A stretch of DNA of 64,000 nucleotides from Haemophilus haemolyticus M19501 (GTDB lineage Bacteria > Pseudomonadota > Gammaproteobacteria > Enterobacterales > Pasteurellaceae): assembly GCF_000222025.1 (NCBI RefSeq), contig NZ_AFQO01000015.1, positions 214,407 to 278,406 of the forward strand, written 5' to 3'. Every line of letters starts with the position of its first letter. Within the stretch, counting starts at the first letter, position 1. Positions 17,816 to 26,663 of this stretch are shown one piece after another. The notes beneath the pieces are model-generated. The model did not search any database and was not told where the DNA came from. It saw only the letters and a program-made list of their open reading frames with translations. The position numbers and the translations under genes are program-made.

Positions 17816-18892
17816 TTAATCCCGTTTCCGACTCAGCAACCACCAAATCATCACGATAAATAGTAAACTTGGCATGAGCGCACCGAAAACAGCAGGCATG
17901 TTATAAACAATGCTCATTTGCCCGAAAATTTCATTTACGACATAAAACAAAAAGCCAAAACAGATGCCCGTTACAATTCTTGCCCCCGCCGTCACACTGC
18001 GTAGTGATCCAAAAATAAACGATAACGCCAATAACATCATCACACCAACAGATACAGGTTGGAAAATTTTCCGCCAGAATGTGAGTTCAAAGCGACTCAC
18101 ATCCTGACCTGTTTCACGTAAAAATGAAATGTAATTATACAAACCTGAAATAGACAGTGATGTAGGACGTAAAGAAACAGCGCCTAATTTATCTGGCGTT
18201 AAATTTGTTTCCCATTTTTCCGATAAGCGATTACTTGTCGTGATTTCATCTTTGCTAATCATAGAATGATTCACTTGACGTAAAGTCCATTTACTTTCAT
18301 CTTCCGAATAACTTGCTTGGTTAGCATGTTTCAACTCCGTCAAATTACGATGCTGATCAAAAGTATAAATATAAATATCGTTTAATTTTGCGTCATCCGT
18401 CACACGTCGAACAAACACAAAATTATTACCATCTTTTGCCCAAACCCCATTTTTCATGGAAAGCATTGAACCACCAGAAAGCGCTCGAGCACGCATATCA
18501 CGAGCGAACTGTTCTGTTTGCGGAATCCCCCACTCACCAATCACCATGGTTAACAACACTAGTGGTAATGCGGTTTTCATCACTGCCATACCAATTTTAA
18601 AACGAGAAAATCCAGCAGCTTGCATAACAATGAGTTCGCTTCGACTTGCAAGGTTACCCAAAGCCATTAGTGCGCCAAGCAATGCTGCCATAGGAAAGAA
18701 AGTTTCAATATCTTTTGGAATGGTTAACCCAGTAAAAGCCACCGCTTGCCAAATATCATAAGTACCTTTACCTACGCTACGAAATTGTTCCACAAATTTG
18801 ATAATGGCAGAAAGTCCAACCAATGTAAGCAAAGTAGCAAAAATCGAGCCAAGAATACTTTTTCCAATATAACGATCTAGGGTATTCATCAT
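17816..18892 (-). CDS. lptG: LPS export ABC transporter permease LptG
   Basis: Inner-membrane permease that, with LptF and two LptB ATPases, extracts lipopolysaccharide toward the LptC-LptA bridge. Six membrane helices flank a periplasmic beta-jellyroll domain (about residues 130-265); the N-terminus LDRYIGKSILGSIFATLL and the coupling-helix region ASRSELIVMQAAGFSRFKIG are typical. Length 358. Five bases separate it from lptF upstream, with AGGATAAG as its ribosome-binding site, so the two are made from one transcript. Confidence 0.96.
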   Translation of the reverse strand: MMNTLDRYIGKSILGSIFATLLTLVGLSAIIKFVEQFRSVGKGTYDIWQAVAFTGLTIPKDIETFFPMAALLGALMALGNLASRSELIVMQAAGFSRFKIGMAVMKTALPLVLLTMVIGEWGIPQTEQFARDMRARALSGGSMLSMKNGVWAKDGNNFVFVRRVTDDAKLNDIYIYTFDQHRNLTELKHANQASYSEDESKWTLRQVNHSMISKDEITTSNRLSEKWETNLTPDKLGAVSLRPTSLSISGLYNYISFLRETGQDVSRFELTFWRKIFQPVSVGVMMLLALSFIFGSLRSVTAGARIVTGICFGFLFYVVNEIFGQMSIVYNMPAVFGALMPSLLFIVMIWWLLSRKRD

Positions 18893-18897
18893 TTTGC

Positions 18898-19992
18898 TTA
18901 TCCTTTTCTACTGAATAAATGGCGGAATTTATACATTGCCGTGCTATCCCAACCGTTTAACACGATACCAAGCAACAAAAAGCCAATATTAACAAGAGGC
19001 ATAAAAATAGCAGCCTCTAATTTTCCTGCTGCCCCCGCAGATTTAAAGGAACTTTGTAATAAAAAATAAATTAAATAGAGTAAAAGTGCGGGTAAAATTT
19101 TGGCAAATCGACCTTGTCGAGGATTAACACGACTTAATGGCACAGCAATTAACGCCATGAGTGGAACAGCTAGGATTAATGTAATACGCCAATGCAATTC
19201 AGATTTCGCAGAAGGAGAATCTAAACCGATAAGTTGAGACAATGTTAATTCTGCGACTTCATCATTCGTATTTTCTGTTTCCTGATGACCTAAATAGGCT
19301 TGATATTCATCAAAATGCGTAATGCGGAAATCAGGCAAAACAGACGTACCTTCAACTCGTTGCGTATTTTGTAAATTCAGAATTTGATCGCCATTTGGCA
19401 GTGATTTTAGTTCGCCTTTTTCAGCAGTCACAACTGACGGTTTCGTTTGTCCTTTTGGTGCCGTTTGGAACAAATACACGTCATTAATTTGGTTTCCCTT
19501 GATACTATCAATAAATAAAACAAAATTGTTGTTATTCGTTGCTATAAACTGACCAGAAGCAAGCGCACCCATTGTTGGATTCGCTTTGGCATCTTCCACA
19601 ATTGCCGCTTGTTTTTGAATTGACCAAGGCGAAAGCCACAAGACGTTATAAGCAGCAAGTCCCGCAGTAATCAATGAAAGCATTAACGCCACACGCACTA
19701 AAACACGTTGTCCGACACCACAAGCACGCATCACCGTTATTTCACTTTCAGCGTAAAGACGACCAAAAGTGAGTAAAATCGCAATAAACAAACATAATGG
19801 CAACATTAATTGCGCCATAGCAGGCATTCCAAGCCCAAGCAAGGAAAATACCAAATCAGCTGGCACTTTACCATTAGCCGCAGATCCAAGTACGCGCACT
19901 AACTGCTGAGAGAAAAATATCAGCAATAAAATGAACAAAATGGCGACTTGGCTCTTAAATACTTCTTTCGTTAAATATCGAATTAAAATCAT
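18898..19992 (-). CDS. lptF: LPS export ABC transporter permease LptF
   Basis: Partner permease of LptG. It has the same topology of three N-terminal and three C-terminal helices around a periplasmic domain (about 130-265). The N-terminus [20 protein letters not shown] and the cytoplasmic loop [21 protein letters not shown] are family signatures. Length 364 (E. coli 366). It is divergent from pepA across a 106-base gap, the arrangement seen in E. coli. Confidence 0.96.
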   Translation of the reverse strand: MILIRYLTKEVFKSQVAILFILLLIFFSQQLVRVLGSAANGKVPADLVFSLLGLGMPAMAQLMLPLCLFIAILLTFGRLYAESEITVMRACGVGQRVLVRVALMLSLITAGLAAYNVLWLSPWSIQKQAAIVEDAKANPTMGALASGQFIATNNNNFVLFIDSIKGNQINDVYLFQTAPKGQTKPSVVTAEKGELKSLPNGDQILNLQNTQRVEGTSVLPDFRITHFDEYQAYLGHQETENTNDEVAELTLSQLIGLDSPSAKSELHWRITLILAVPLMALIAVPLSRVNPRQGRFAKILPALLLYLIYFLLQSSFKSAGAAGKLEAAIFMPLVNIGFLLLGIVLNGWDSTAMYKFRHLFSRKG

Positions 19993-20098
19993 CTTATTTC
20001 GTTTGTTTTTCTAAATCTAAAACGGGGAAAACTGGATAAAAGCGGTCGCGTATGATACCTTATTTTCGCTGAATTAAACAGAAATTTAAGGACAACAA

Positions 20099-21574
20099 AT
20101 GAAATATCAAGCAAAAAATACCGCACTTTCTCAAACCACTGATTGCATTGTTTTAGGCGTCTATGAAAATAATGAATTTTCAAAAAGTTTTAATGAAATC
20201 GATCAATTAACCCAAGGCTATTTAAACGATTTAGTGAAATCAGGTGAGCTAACAGGCAAATTAGCGCAAACTGTTTTACTTCGTGATCTTCAAGGTTTAT
20301 CCGCTAAACGCGTCTTAATCGTTGGCTGTGGCAAAAAAGGAGAACTCACCGAGCGTCAATATAAACAAATCATCCAAGCTGTATTAAAAACACTAAAAGA
20401 AACCAACACTCGTGAAGTCATTTCTTATTTAACTGAAATTGAATTAAAAGATCGCGATCTTTATTGGAATATTCGCTTTGCCATTGAAACGATTGAACAC
20501 ACTAATTATCAATTTGATCATTTCAAATCTCAAAAAACGGAAGCCTCTGTTTTAGAATCCTTCATCTTCAATACAGATTGTGATCAAGCACAACAAGCCA
20601 TTGCTCACGCCAATGCGATTAGCTCTGGCATAAAAGCAGCACGCGATATCGCAAATATGCCACCCAATATCTGCAATCCAGCTTATCTTGCTGAGCAAGC
20701 AAAAAATTTAACAGAAAATTCTACCGCACTTTCATTAAAAGTTGTGGATGAAGAAGAAATGGCAAAACTTGGAATGAATGCTTATCTTGCCGTCTCAAAA
20801 GGCTCTGAAAACAGAGCTTATATGTCTGTTTTAACATTCAATAATGCGCCAGATAAAAACGCCAAACCCATTGTACTTGTCGGCAAAGGATTAACCTTTG
20901 ATGCAGGCGGTATTTCACTTAAACCTGCCGCTGACATGGATGAAATGAAATATGACATGTGTGGGGCAGCTTCAGTCTTCGGCACAATGAAAGCCATTGC
21001 AGAGTTGAACTTGCCATTAAATGTTATTGGTGTTTTAGCAGGTTGTGAAAATCTGCCTGATGGCAATGCTTATCGCCCAGGCGATATTCTGACCACCATG
21101 AACGGTTTAACCGTAGAAGTGCTCAACACCGATGCGGAAGGTCGCTTAGTCCTTTGTGATGCCCTTACTTATGTTGAACGTTTTGAACCTGAGCTTGTTA
21201 TTGATGTTGCAACCTTGACGGGGGCTTGTGTAGTTGCCCTTGGTCAACACAACAGTGGCTTAGTTTCTACAGATAACGATCTTGCCAATGCACTACTCCA
21301 AGCCGCAACAGAAACCACAGACAAAGCGTGGCGTTTACCATTAAGCGAAGAATATCAAGAGCAACTGAAATCGCCTTTCGCTGATCTTGCCAACATTGGC
21401 GGTCGCTGGGGTGGCGCAATTACAGCTGGTGCATTTTTGTCTAACTTCACGAAAAAATATCGCTGGGCACATTTAGACATTGCAGGTACGGCTTGGTTAC
21501 AAGGCGCAAATAAAGGTGCAACTGGTCGCCCAGTTTCGCTATTAACCCAATTTTTGATTAATCAAGTTAAATAA
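20099..21574 (+). CDS. pepA: Leucyl aminopeptidase (cytosol aminopeptidase, M17)
   Basis: Hexameric two-metal aminopeptidase. The signature NTDAEGRL is present, and metal and catalytic residues lie in [15 protein letters not shown] and DMKY-like [15 protein letters not shown]. Length 491 (E. coli 503). An AAGGACA ribosome-binding site precedes the ATG. Uptake signals lie within the gene at 20120-20128 and 20723-20731. In E. coli PepA also binds DNA for recombination and carAB control; nothing here shows whether that role exists. Confidence 0.96.
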   Translation: MKYQAKNTALSQTTDCIVLGVYENNEFSKSFNEIDQLTQGYLNDLVKSGELTGKLAQTVLLRDLQGLSAKRVLIVGCGKKGELTERQYKQIIQAVLKTLKETNTREVISYLTEIELKDRDLYWNIRFAIETIEHTNYQFDHFKSQKTEASVLESFIFNTDCDQAQQAIAHANAISSGIKAARDIANMPPNICNPAYLAEQAKNLTENSTALSLKVVDEEEMAKLGMNAYLAVSKGSENRAYMSVLTFNNAPDKNAKPIVLVGKGLTFDAGGISLKPAADMDEMKYDMCGAASVFGTMKAIAELNLPLNVIGVLAGCENLPDGNAYRPGDILTTMNGLTVEVLNTDAEGRLVLCDALTYVERFEPELVIDVATLTGACVVALGQHNSGLVSTDNDLANALLQAATETTDKAWRLPLSEEYQEQLKSPFADLANIGGRWGGAITAGAFLSNFTKKYRWAHLDIAGTAWLQGANKGATGRPVSLLTQFLINQVK

Positions 21575-21610
21575 CCAAAAAACGAGGCACACGTTGCACC
21601 TTTAAATCGA

Positions 21611-23638
21611 TTACTCTGCTAATTCGGTTTGCTCGTGTGCCATTAGTTCCTGACCCACATCATCAAGCAAACTTAAATAACGTTCATATTGTTTCAACAT
21701 ATCAGCAATCAATTCATCTTGATCCATATATTGAACATCGTAACCGACTCGTCCATCAAAGAAATAAGTGTAAGGCTCGTAAGTAACACTATGCTGAATG
21801 TGCGGTAGATTTTCATCGTTAATTAATTGCTCTGACACTTCTCGCCCAACAGATTTAATACCATACATAAAATCTCGCATTGATTCTTTATGAATTACCA
21901 ATTCTAAAGCTGGCTCTTCTTGTTCAAATAATGTGTTGATTTCTACACTTAAATTATATTTTCCTGTTAATTCTTGACGTAATTCTCGCATAGCGGGTAA
22001 CGCCGTATTTTTAAGAAAACGTAAAATATCTTTCTCTTGCGTTTGGTTCATCATTTGCTCTAAATGTGATTTCCATTTATCGCCGCTCCAGAAAATGCTA
22101 GTTGGATTGACTTTAGTAGAAAAATATTTTTTATCCGCAATTAAGCCTTTCCATAAACTAAAACACATTACCAACATCAATAAAGCAAAAGGCAAAGCAA
22201 CAATTAATGTCATTGTTTGCAAATTAGCAAGTCCACCAGACTGCATAAGCACAATTGCAACAACAGACATTAAAGTTCCCCACATTATGGCTTGCCACGC
22301 AGGCGAAGCTAAACTTTTATCACGAGATGCAATGTTGTTTAACACATAAATGCCTGAATCCGCTGAAGTGATAAAAAACAATGAAATCACTAATAAACTC
22401 ACAAAACCAGTTATTGTTGGTAAAGGCAGATAATTTAAAAATTTAAATAATAAAATTTCTGGGGAAGAAATAAATTCGCCAAGCCCACCTGCAGCAATGC
22501 CATCATTTAGCCATACCGCTGTATTACCAAAAACAGTAAACCATAAAATACCAAATAAACTTGGAATAACTAATACACCAAAAATAAATTCACGGATAGT
22601 TCGCCCTTTAGAAATACGGGCAATAAATAAACCCACAAACGGAGCCCAAGAACACCACCAAGCCCAATAAAGCACAGTCCATCCACTAAACCAGCTAGTA
22701 TGTTCTTGTTCATAAGCATAGGTTTTAAAACTGAGTTGCACTAAATTGCTGAAATAATTACCAATGTTGTCGCTAAATGCAGATAAAAGGTATAACGTAG
22801 GTCCTGCAATTAAAACAAAAAGAAGTAAACAAAATGCTAAAGTTAAGTTAATTTCACTTAATATTTTCACGCCTTTTCCAACACCAGAAATGGCAGAAAA
22901 CACCGCTAAACACATCACCACAACAATAACGCCAACTTGTAAACCAAAGCTGTTCTGACTTATCCAACCTATTTGTTCAAGCCCAGCACCAAGCTGTGAT
23001 GAACCGAAACCTAATGTGGTAATAATCCCAAATAATGTGGCAAGTAACGCCATAACATCAATCGCATCGCCGATTTTGCCATTAATACGATCTTTTAATA
23101 AAGGATAAAAACAAGAGCGCAATGCTAAAGGTAATTTATAACGAAACCCAAAATAAGCTAATGCTAAAGCAATGGTGCCATATACTGCCCACGCGTGAAT
23201 GCCCCAGTGGAACAGGGTATGAAGTAAAGCCTCTTGTTGTTTATGTTCAGCTGAACCTGTTGTAATGTCAGAAAGATAATGGGTTAATGGTTCTGCTACG
23301 CCAAAAAACATCAGACCAACCCCCATTCCTGCGGCGAATAACATCGCAAGCCAAGATAAGAAACTAAATTCAGGTTCTTCTTCATCCTGCCCTAATTTTA
23401 TATTGCCAAGACTACTTACTGATAAAATTAATAAAAATCCTAAAAACACTGAAAAAGTGAGTACATAAAACCAACTAAAATTGGCAAAAATGCTGGTTTT
23501 AGCTTGATTTAATAATAATTGAGTTTGTACTGGCGCAATTAAAATCATCGCCATCAGTAACAATATAAAAAATAATGTAACGCCAATTACCAAAGGATTA
23601 AATGACGTTCGCTTTGTCATAAATTGAAATAAAGACAA
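21611..23638 (-). CDS. betT: BCCT-family choline/betaine transporter (BetT-like)
   Basis: Twelve-helix betaine/choline/carnitine transporter with the Trp-rich segment WTVLYWAWWCSWAPFVGLFI and the following ARISKGRTIREF, plus a long cytoplasmic C-terminal domain (about 150 residues) typical of BetT. In H. influenzae BetT supplies choline for phosphorylcholine on lipooligosaccharide; no bet oxidation genes are adjacent. The start is TTG with AAGGGGAAAAG in front; an ATG six codons later has no ribosome-binding site of its own, so 669 or 675 residues are possible. Convergent with pepA. Confidence 0.9.
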   Translation of the reverse strand: MSLFQFMTKRTSFNPLVIGVTLFFILLLMAMILIAPVQTQLLLNQAKTSIFANFSWFYVLTFSVFLGFLLILSVSSLGNIKLGQDEEEPEFSFLSWLAMLFAAGMGVGLMFFGVAEPLTHYLSDITTGSAEHKQQEALLHTLFHWGIHAWAVYGTIALALAYFGFRYKLPLALRSCFYPLLKDRINGKIGDAIDVMALLATLFGIITTLGFGSSQLGAGLEQIGWISQNSFGLQVGVIVVVMCLAVFSAISGVGKGVKILSEINLTLAFCLLLFVLIAGPTLYLLSAFSDNIGNYFSNLVQLSFKTYAYEQEHTSWFSGWTVLYWAWWCSWAPFVGLFIARISKGRTIREFIFGVLVIPSLFGILWFTVFGNTAVWLNDGIAAGGLGEFISSPEILLFKFLNYLPLPTITGFVSLLVISLFFITSADSGIYVLNNIASRDKSLASPAWQAIMWGTLMSVVAIVLMQSGGLANLQTMTLIVALPFALLMLVMCFSLWKGLIADKKYFSTKVNPTSIFWSGDKWKSHLEQMMNQTQEKDILRFLKNTALPAMRELRQELTGKYNLSVEINTLFEQEEPALELVIHKESMRDFMYGIKSVGREVSEQLINDENLPHIQHSVTYEPYTYFFDGRVGYDVQYMDQDELIADMLKQYERYLSLLDDVGQELMAHEQTELAE

Positions 23639-23855
23639 ACTTTTCCCCTTAACGATTAAGTGAATAGATTAAAAATAGATTTAATAAACATTGCCTAGAG
23701 GCAAAAATGTGTAATGGAACCACTACAAATGACAGCACATAGAAGTGCGATTTTGAAGGAAACGTTCAGTAGGAATTGAAGGTTTGTTTCCTAAAAGCCA
23801 ATATATAATAGCAAAATACAGTTATTATTTCAAATTAGTGAAGATTAAGGCGATA

Positions 23856-23884
23856 AAAATGCGGTGAAAATTCACCGCATTTTA
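23856..23884. terminator. Hairpin downstream of the pilus operon
   Basis: Perfect stem AAAATGCGGTGAA / TTCACCGCATTTT. Both arms are one-base variants (ATGCGGT) of the uptake signal. It probably ends the pilus operon transcript on the minus strand. Confidence 0.6.
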
Positions 23885-23929
23885 TACTTGTTTTAACTGG
23901 GTTATTGATATAACAACATATAGTCCAAT

Positions 23930-24014
23930 GTAGGGTGGGCTTAAGCCCACGTATTTAACCCAAATAATTATCCTTAGGCATATTTATTTTTTCGTGGGCT
24001 TACGCCTACCTTAC
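23930..24014. mobile_element. 85-bp MITE-like element, copy 1
   Basis: Terminal inverted repeats of 22 bp: GTAGGGTGGGCTTAAGCCCA at the left end, and a right end with three mismatches to its complement. Each end is itself a near-palindrome. Same orientation and core as copy 2. Confidence 0.65.
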
Positions 24015-24060
24015 AGACTTGTTTTAACTGGGTTATTGATATGACAACATATAATCCAGT

Positions 24061-24145
24061 GTAGGGTGGGCGTAAGCCCACGCTTTTAACCCAAATAATT
24101 ATCCTTAGGCATATTTATTTTTTCGTGGGCTTACGCCCACCCTAC
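24061..24145. mobile_element. 85-bp MITE-like element, copy 2
   Basis: Perfect 22-bp terminal inverted repeats at 24061-24082 and 24124-24145 (outer part GTAGGGTGGGCGTAAGCC). The core is AT-rich. It contains no reading frame. No clear target-site duplication was seen. Confidence 0.7.
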
Positions 24146-24153
24146 GGGCTTGG

Positions 24154-25389
24154 TTATTGATATGACAAGGTATAAGTCGCGAGGCCTTCTAATCTTCCGC
24201 CTTCGATTCTTTGGGAAGCATTCAATTTAATTAACTCGGGAGTAAAACTAATAATGTACTCATTTCGTTGTGGAAACTCTTTGGTTAATTTAATTTGGTT
24301 TTGAGTGCCTTTTTTAGGGCTATCAGGCCCGAATTCGATGTAATTACCATTTTTTTGTTTCAGTTTTATGCCAACATTGGCAATTTTTGCTCTGTCATCG
24401 GTATAAACCATTTTGAGTGTGCTGCTAACGTTACCAGTATCATTATTATCGGTAAATACAATCCACGGCTCAATATAGGTAGCTGCACCGCAGTCTACAC
24501 GAATATCTACAGGTTTTGTTGTAATAGGTGCGGTAATGTCTGAACTCTTTTTCGTGCCAAAATCCCGTTCGTGATTAGCTTGCCCATTAATCAGACAGGT
24601 TACCGCAGAAAGGCGGATGTTTACGTTATTGCCGTTAATTGTTGTCCCCGCATCTTCGGTAACTACTGGTTTCGGTCCTGCACGGCTGTATCCATCTAAA
24701 GAAAATGCCCCGAAGAACGCGTTTTGTAATTTGAGATCAATATCTCCGCTTGGAAATTGAAAATCATGTACTAAATGACTAAGATCTTTCGGTGTAATTT
24801 CCATTATCGGTGTTATGCGTAACTCTGTTGTAAATCCACAACCACTTCTAAATTCATTCTCATAATCATTTATATTATGCCAACCTTGAAGAAAATTGTT
24901 TTCCCCAACCCTTGCAGGCTGACCTGATAAGCTAGATCTAACTCTAAAAGTAAAGCCTAAATAAGGGAATTCTTTTAGCTGAAAAATAGTCGGAGATGTA
25001 TTAGGAATCGTATTCCAAATAGAACGATCTAAATGTAATTCAGATAAAAAACAGGAATTATTTCTTGAGCTTGATTTTCCTGGGATCCGATAAGTTTCCA
25101 TTGCAATTTCGTGTTTACCTAAAGCTTGGATCAGTTTAGTCATATCAATAGGTTTTGAAGCCGAAACAGGATTATCTCGTGGAAAAAGATAACGTTCTGT
25201 TGTTATTGGTTGTTTAGGATAATGTGTTACAGACTGCCCACCGGGAAAACGAATACACCCGTGATTTCCTCCTGTATTGCACTCATTATGCCACTCTCCT
25301 TGCTTATCCGCCTGCACCTCTTTAGGTATAGCATTGAGAATAATAAAAAGTGCGGTCAATTTTTGAAATGTTTTTACAAATTTATTCAT
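24154..25389 (-). CDS. Fimbrial tip adhesin (HifE-like two-domain minor pilin)
   Basis: Last gene of the pilus operon. At 411 residues it is twice the length of the pilins. It has a signal peptide (to about QADK), an N-terminal lectin-like or receptor-binding half with several Cys, and a C-terminal pilin half (from about residue 235, NGNNVNIRLSAVTCLINGQ) ending in GLATYTLSYQ, the aromatic end that a chaperone recognises. The start is taken at MNKFVKTFQ, with GAGGT before it; four more codons exist upstream. It overlaps the preceding gene by eight bases. Position and architecture match HifE, but the receptor is unknown. An uptake signal at 25348-25356 lies in the signal-peptide codons. Confidence 0.8.
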   Translation of the reverse strand: MNKFVKTFQKLTALFIILNAIPKEVQADKQGEWHNECNTGGNHGCIRFPGGQSVTHYPKQPITTERYLFPRDNPVSASKPIDMTKLIQALGKHEIAMETYRIPGKSSSRNNSCFLSELHLDRSIWNTIPNTSPTIFQLKEFPYLGFTFRVRSSLSGQPARVGENNFLQGWHNINDYENEFRSGCGFTTELRITPIMEITPKDLSHLVHDFQFPSGDIDLKLQNAFFGAFSLDGYSRAGPKPVVTEDAGTTINGNNVNIRLSAVTCLINGQANHERDFGTKKSSDITAPITTKPVDIRVDCGAATYIEPWIVFTDNNDTGNVSSTLKMVYTDDRAKIANVGIKLKQKNGNYIEFGPDSPKKGTQNQIKLTKEFPQRNEYIISFTPELIKLNASQRIEGGRLEGLATYTLSYQ

Positions 25390-26014
25390 AGAATACCTCA
25401 AAGGTCATTTCGCTGGCGACTTTGCCAGCTTTGTCTGCAGATCCAGCGGTTAGAGCATAGAATTTGGCTGTCAGGGTAATCTCAAAAGTGTCTCCATTTG
25501 CTTTTGCCCCAAGTTGAGTGCCAGTGTATACATTACCAGTGGAAGTATCTGTCGGTAAGGTTGATGATTGTATTATCTTAATCACTTTTCCTGCCTCACT
25601 GCCTTCTTTAGCAAAAATTTGGATGCCAACACTATTTTTATTGCCTGAATCTAGCGTATTTTTTAAATAGTATTGTATATTCGCAAAATTTCCATTAACT
25701 ATCTGAACGGTTGCATCAGGCGAAACAAAATAGTATTTCAAGCGATTTGCGTGGTTCGTATTCGGCGTTTCGCCACAATTTCTTACAGAAAGAGTAAAGT
25801 CGGTTCCACCAACAGTTGTTCCTTCGCCTGTAAACTGATGGCTTCTTACCCGACCTAAATTGACGGTTTTTCCCGCGGTTTCGGTGGTAATATTACATAA
25901 TCTAGCTGCAAGCACCTTGCCTGAAAAAGTCACTTTACCGTGATTTGCAGCATAGCCTTGTGGCAAGCCGAATAGCAAAAATAGCACGCCTGCCCATAAG
26001 CTCGTTTTTTTCAT
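25382..26014 (-). CDS. Minor pilin subunit (second of two)
   Basis: Chaperone-usher pilin of 210 residues from the start at MKKTSLWAG, which has AAGGAG in front. It has a signal peptide ending at GYAA, the conserved Cys pair in ARLCNITT and VRNCGE, and the C-terminal donor-strand motif ending TFEVFYE with penultimate Tyr. It is similar in layout to the preceding subunit and to the major pilin, but clearly diverged. Placed between usher and tip, it is probably a tip fibrillum or adaptor subunit. Confidence 0.8.
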   Translation of the reverse strand: MKKTSLWAGVLFLLFGLPQGYAANHGKVTFSGKVLAARLCNITTETAGKTVNLGRVRSHQFTGEGTTVGGTDFTLSVRNCGETPNTNHANRLKYYFVSPDATVQIVNGNFANIQYYLKNTLDSGNKNSVGIQIFAKEGSEAGKVIKIIQSSTLPTDTSTGNVYTGTQLGAKANGDTFEITLTAKFYALTAGSADKAGKVASEMTFEVFYE

Positions 26015-26027
26015 TTTAACTCCTTGC

Positions 26028-26648
26028 TTATTCATAAAAGGCAGCAAAAATCACTTCTGCCCGCACATCGCCTGCTTTATCATTTTTGCCATTTGTAATG
26101 GCATAAAAGCGTGCTTTTAAAGGCAATTTAAAAGCGTGCTTTTGCCCTGTTACAGCCTCTGCCCCGAGAGTATCCCCATTCGGGCTTGAAACAAGTGCTT
26201 CAGTAGGAAGTGGTAATGCATTGTATTTAATTTCAATAGGATTGCCTGTTTTGGTTAATAATTGCACCCCAACGCTATCTTTATTTGCCCCCGTTTCAAG
26301 ATTTGGTAACACACCTTTGTCTAATAAACTAGGCTTGTTTGCGGTATTCATTAACACAAATTTCAGTTTATTGGTTTCATTGATTAAATCGCCGCATTCT
26401 TCCACCCAAAGATCGAAAGCTGTTTCGCCTGCGGTTTGGGTGGCTGTGCTAAGTTCATTGGCATACACTGTGCCGAGATCAACTTGTTTATTTTCATAGC
26501 CACTACGCACTTGGCAAGTACCGCCATTTTTAATCGTTACAGTAAATGTTACCCTACCATCAGATGCAGAGCTAAAAGGTGTCACAAATAACAAGCTGAA
26601 TAAGCCTATCATTTGGCGGAATAAACGCTGCTTTTTCACTTTTTTCAT
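26028..26648 (-). CDS. Minor pilin subunit (first of two, HifD-like position)
   Basis: Pilin domain protein of 206 residues from MKKVKKQRLF; GGAGG precedes that ATG. Signal peptide to about PFSSAS, Cys pair in GTCQVRSG and VEECGD, C-terminus VIFAAFYE. It follows the usher by 15 bases and is followed by the second minor pilin after 13 bases. Canonical hif clusters have one small minor pilin (HifD) between usher and HifE; here there are two. Confidence 0.78.
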   Translation of the reverse strand: MKKVKKQRLFRQMIGLFSLLFVTPFSSASDGRVTFTVTIKNGGTCQVRSGYENKQVDLGTVYANELSTATQTAGETAFDLWVEECGDLINETNKLKFVLMNTANKPSLLDKGVLPNLETGANKDSVGVQLLTKTGNPIEIKYNALPLPTEALVSSPNGDTLGAEAVTGQKHAFKLPLKARFYAITNGKNDKAGDVRAEVIFAAFYE

Positions 26649-26663
26649 TGGTTTATCCTCCAT

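Larger units (their letters stand above)
23886..24147. repeat. 131-bp direct tandem repeat, two copies
   Basis: Copies start at 23886 and 24017 (ACTTGTTTTAACTGGGTTAT and onward). Each begins with a degenerate copy of the final codons of the adjacent tip-adhesin gene and continues through one complete 85-bp inverted-repeat element. A third, partial start (about 24149-24170) is the real 3' end of the tip gene. Confidence 0.9.
23639..24153. other. Gene-free stretch between betT and the pilus tip gene
   Basis: About 515 bases with no credible gene. The left half (to about 23855) is the betT upstream region. A hairpin follows at 23856-23884. The right half is a 131-bp tandem repeat holding two 85-bp inverted-repeat elements, each listed separately. 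Confidence 0.8.

Noticed and set aside
23930..24145. Insertion sequence remnants
   Set aside because: No transposase fragment or other IS feature is present; the 85-bp units only qualify as small inverted-repeat elements.
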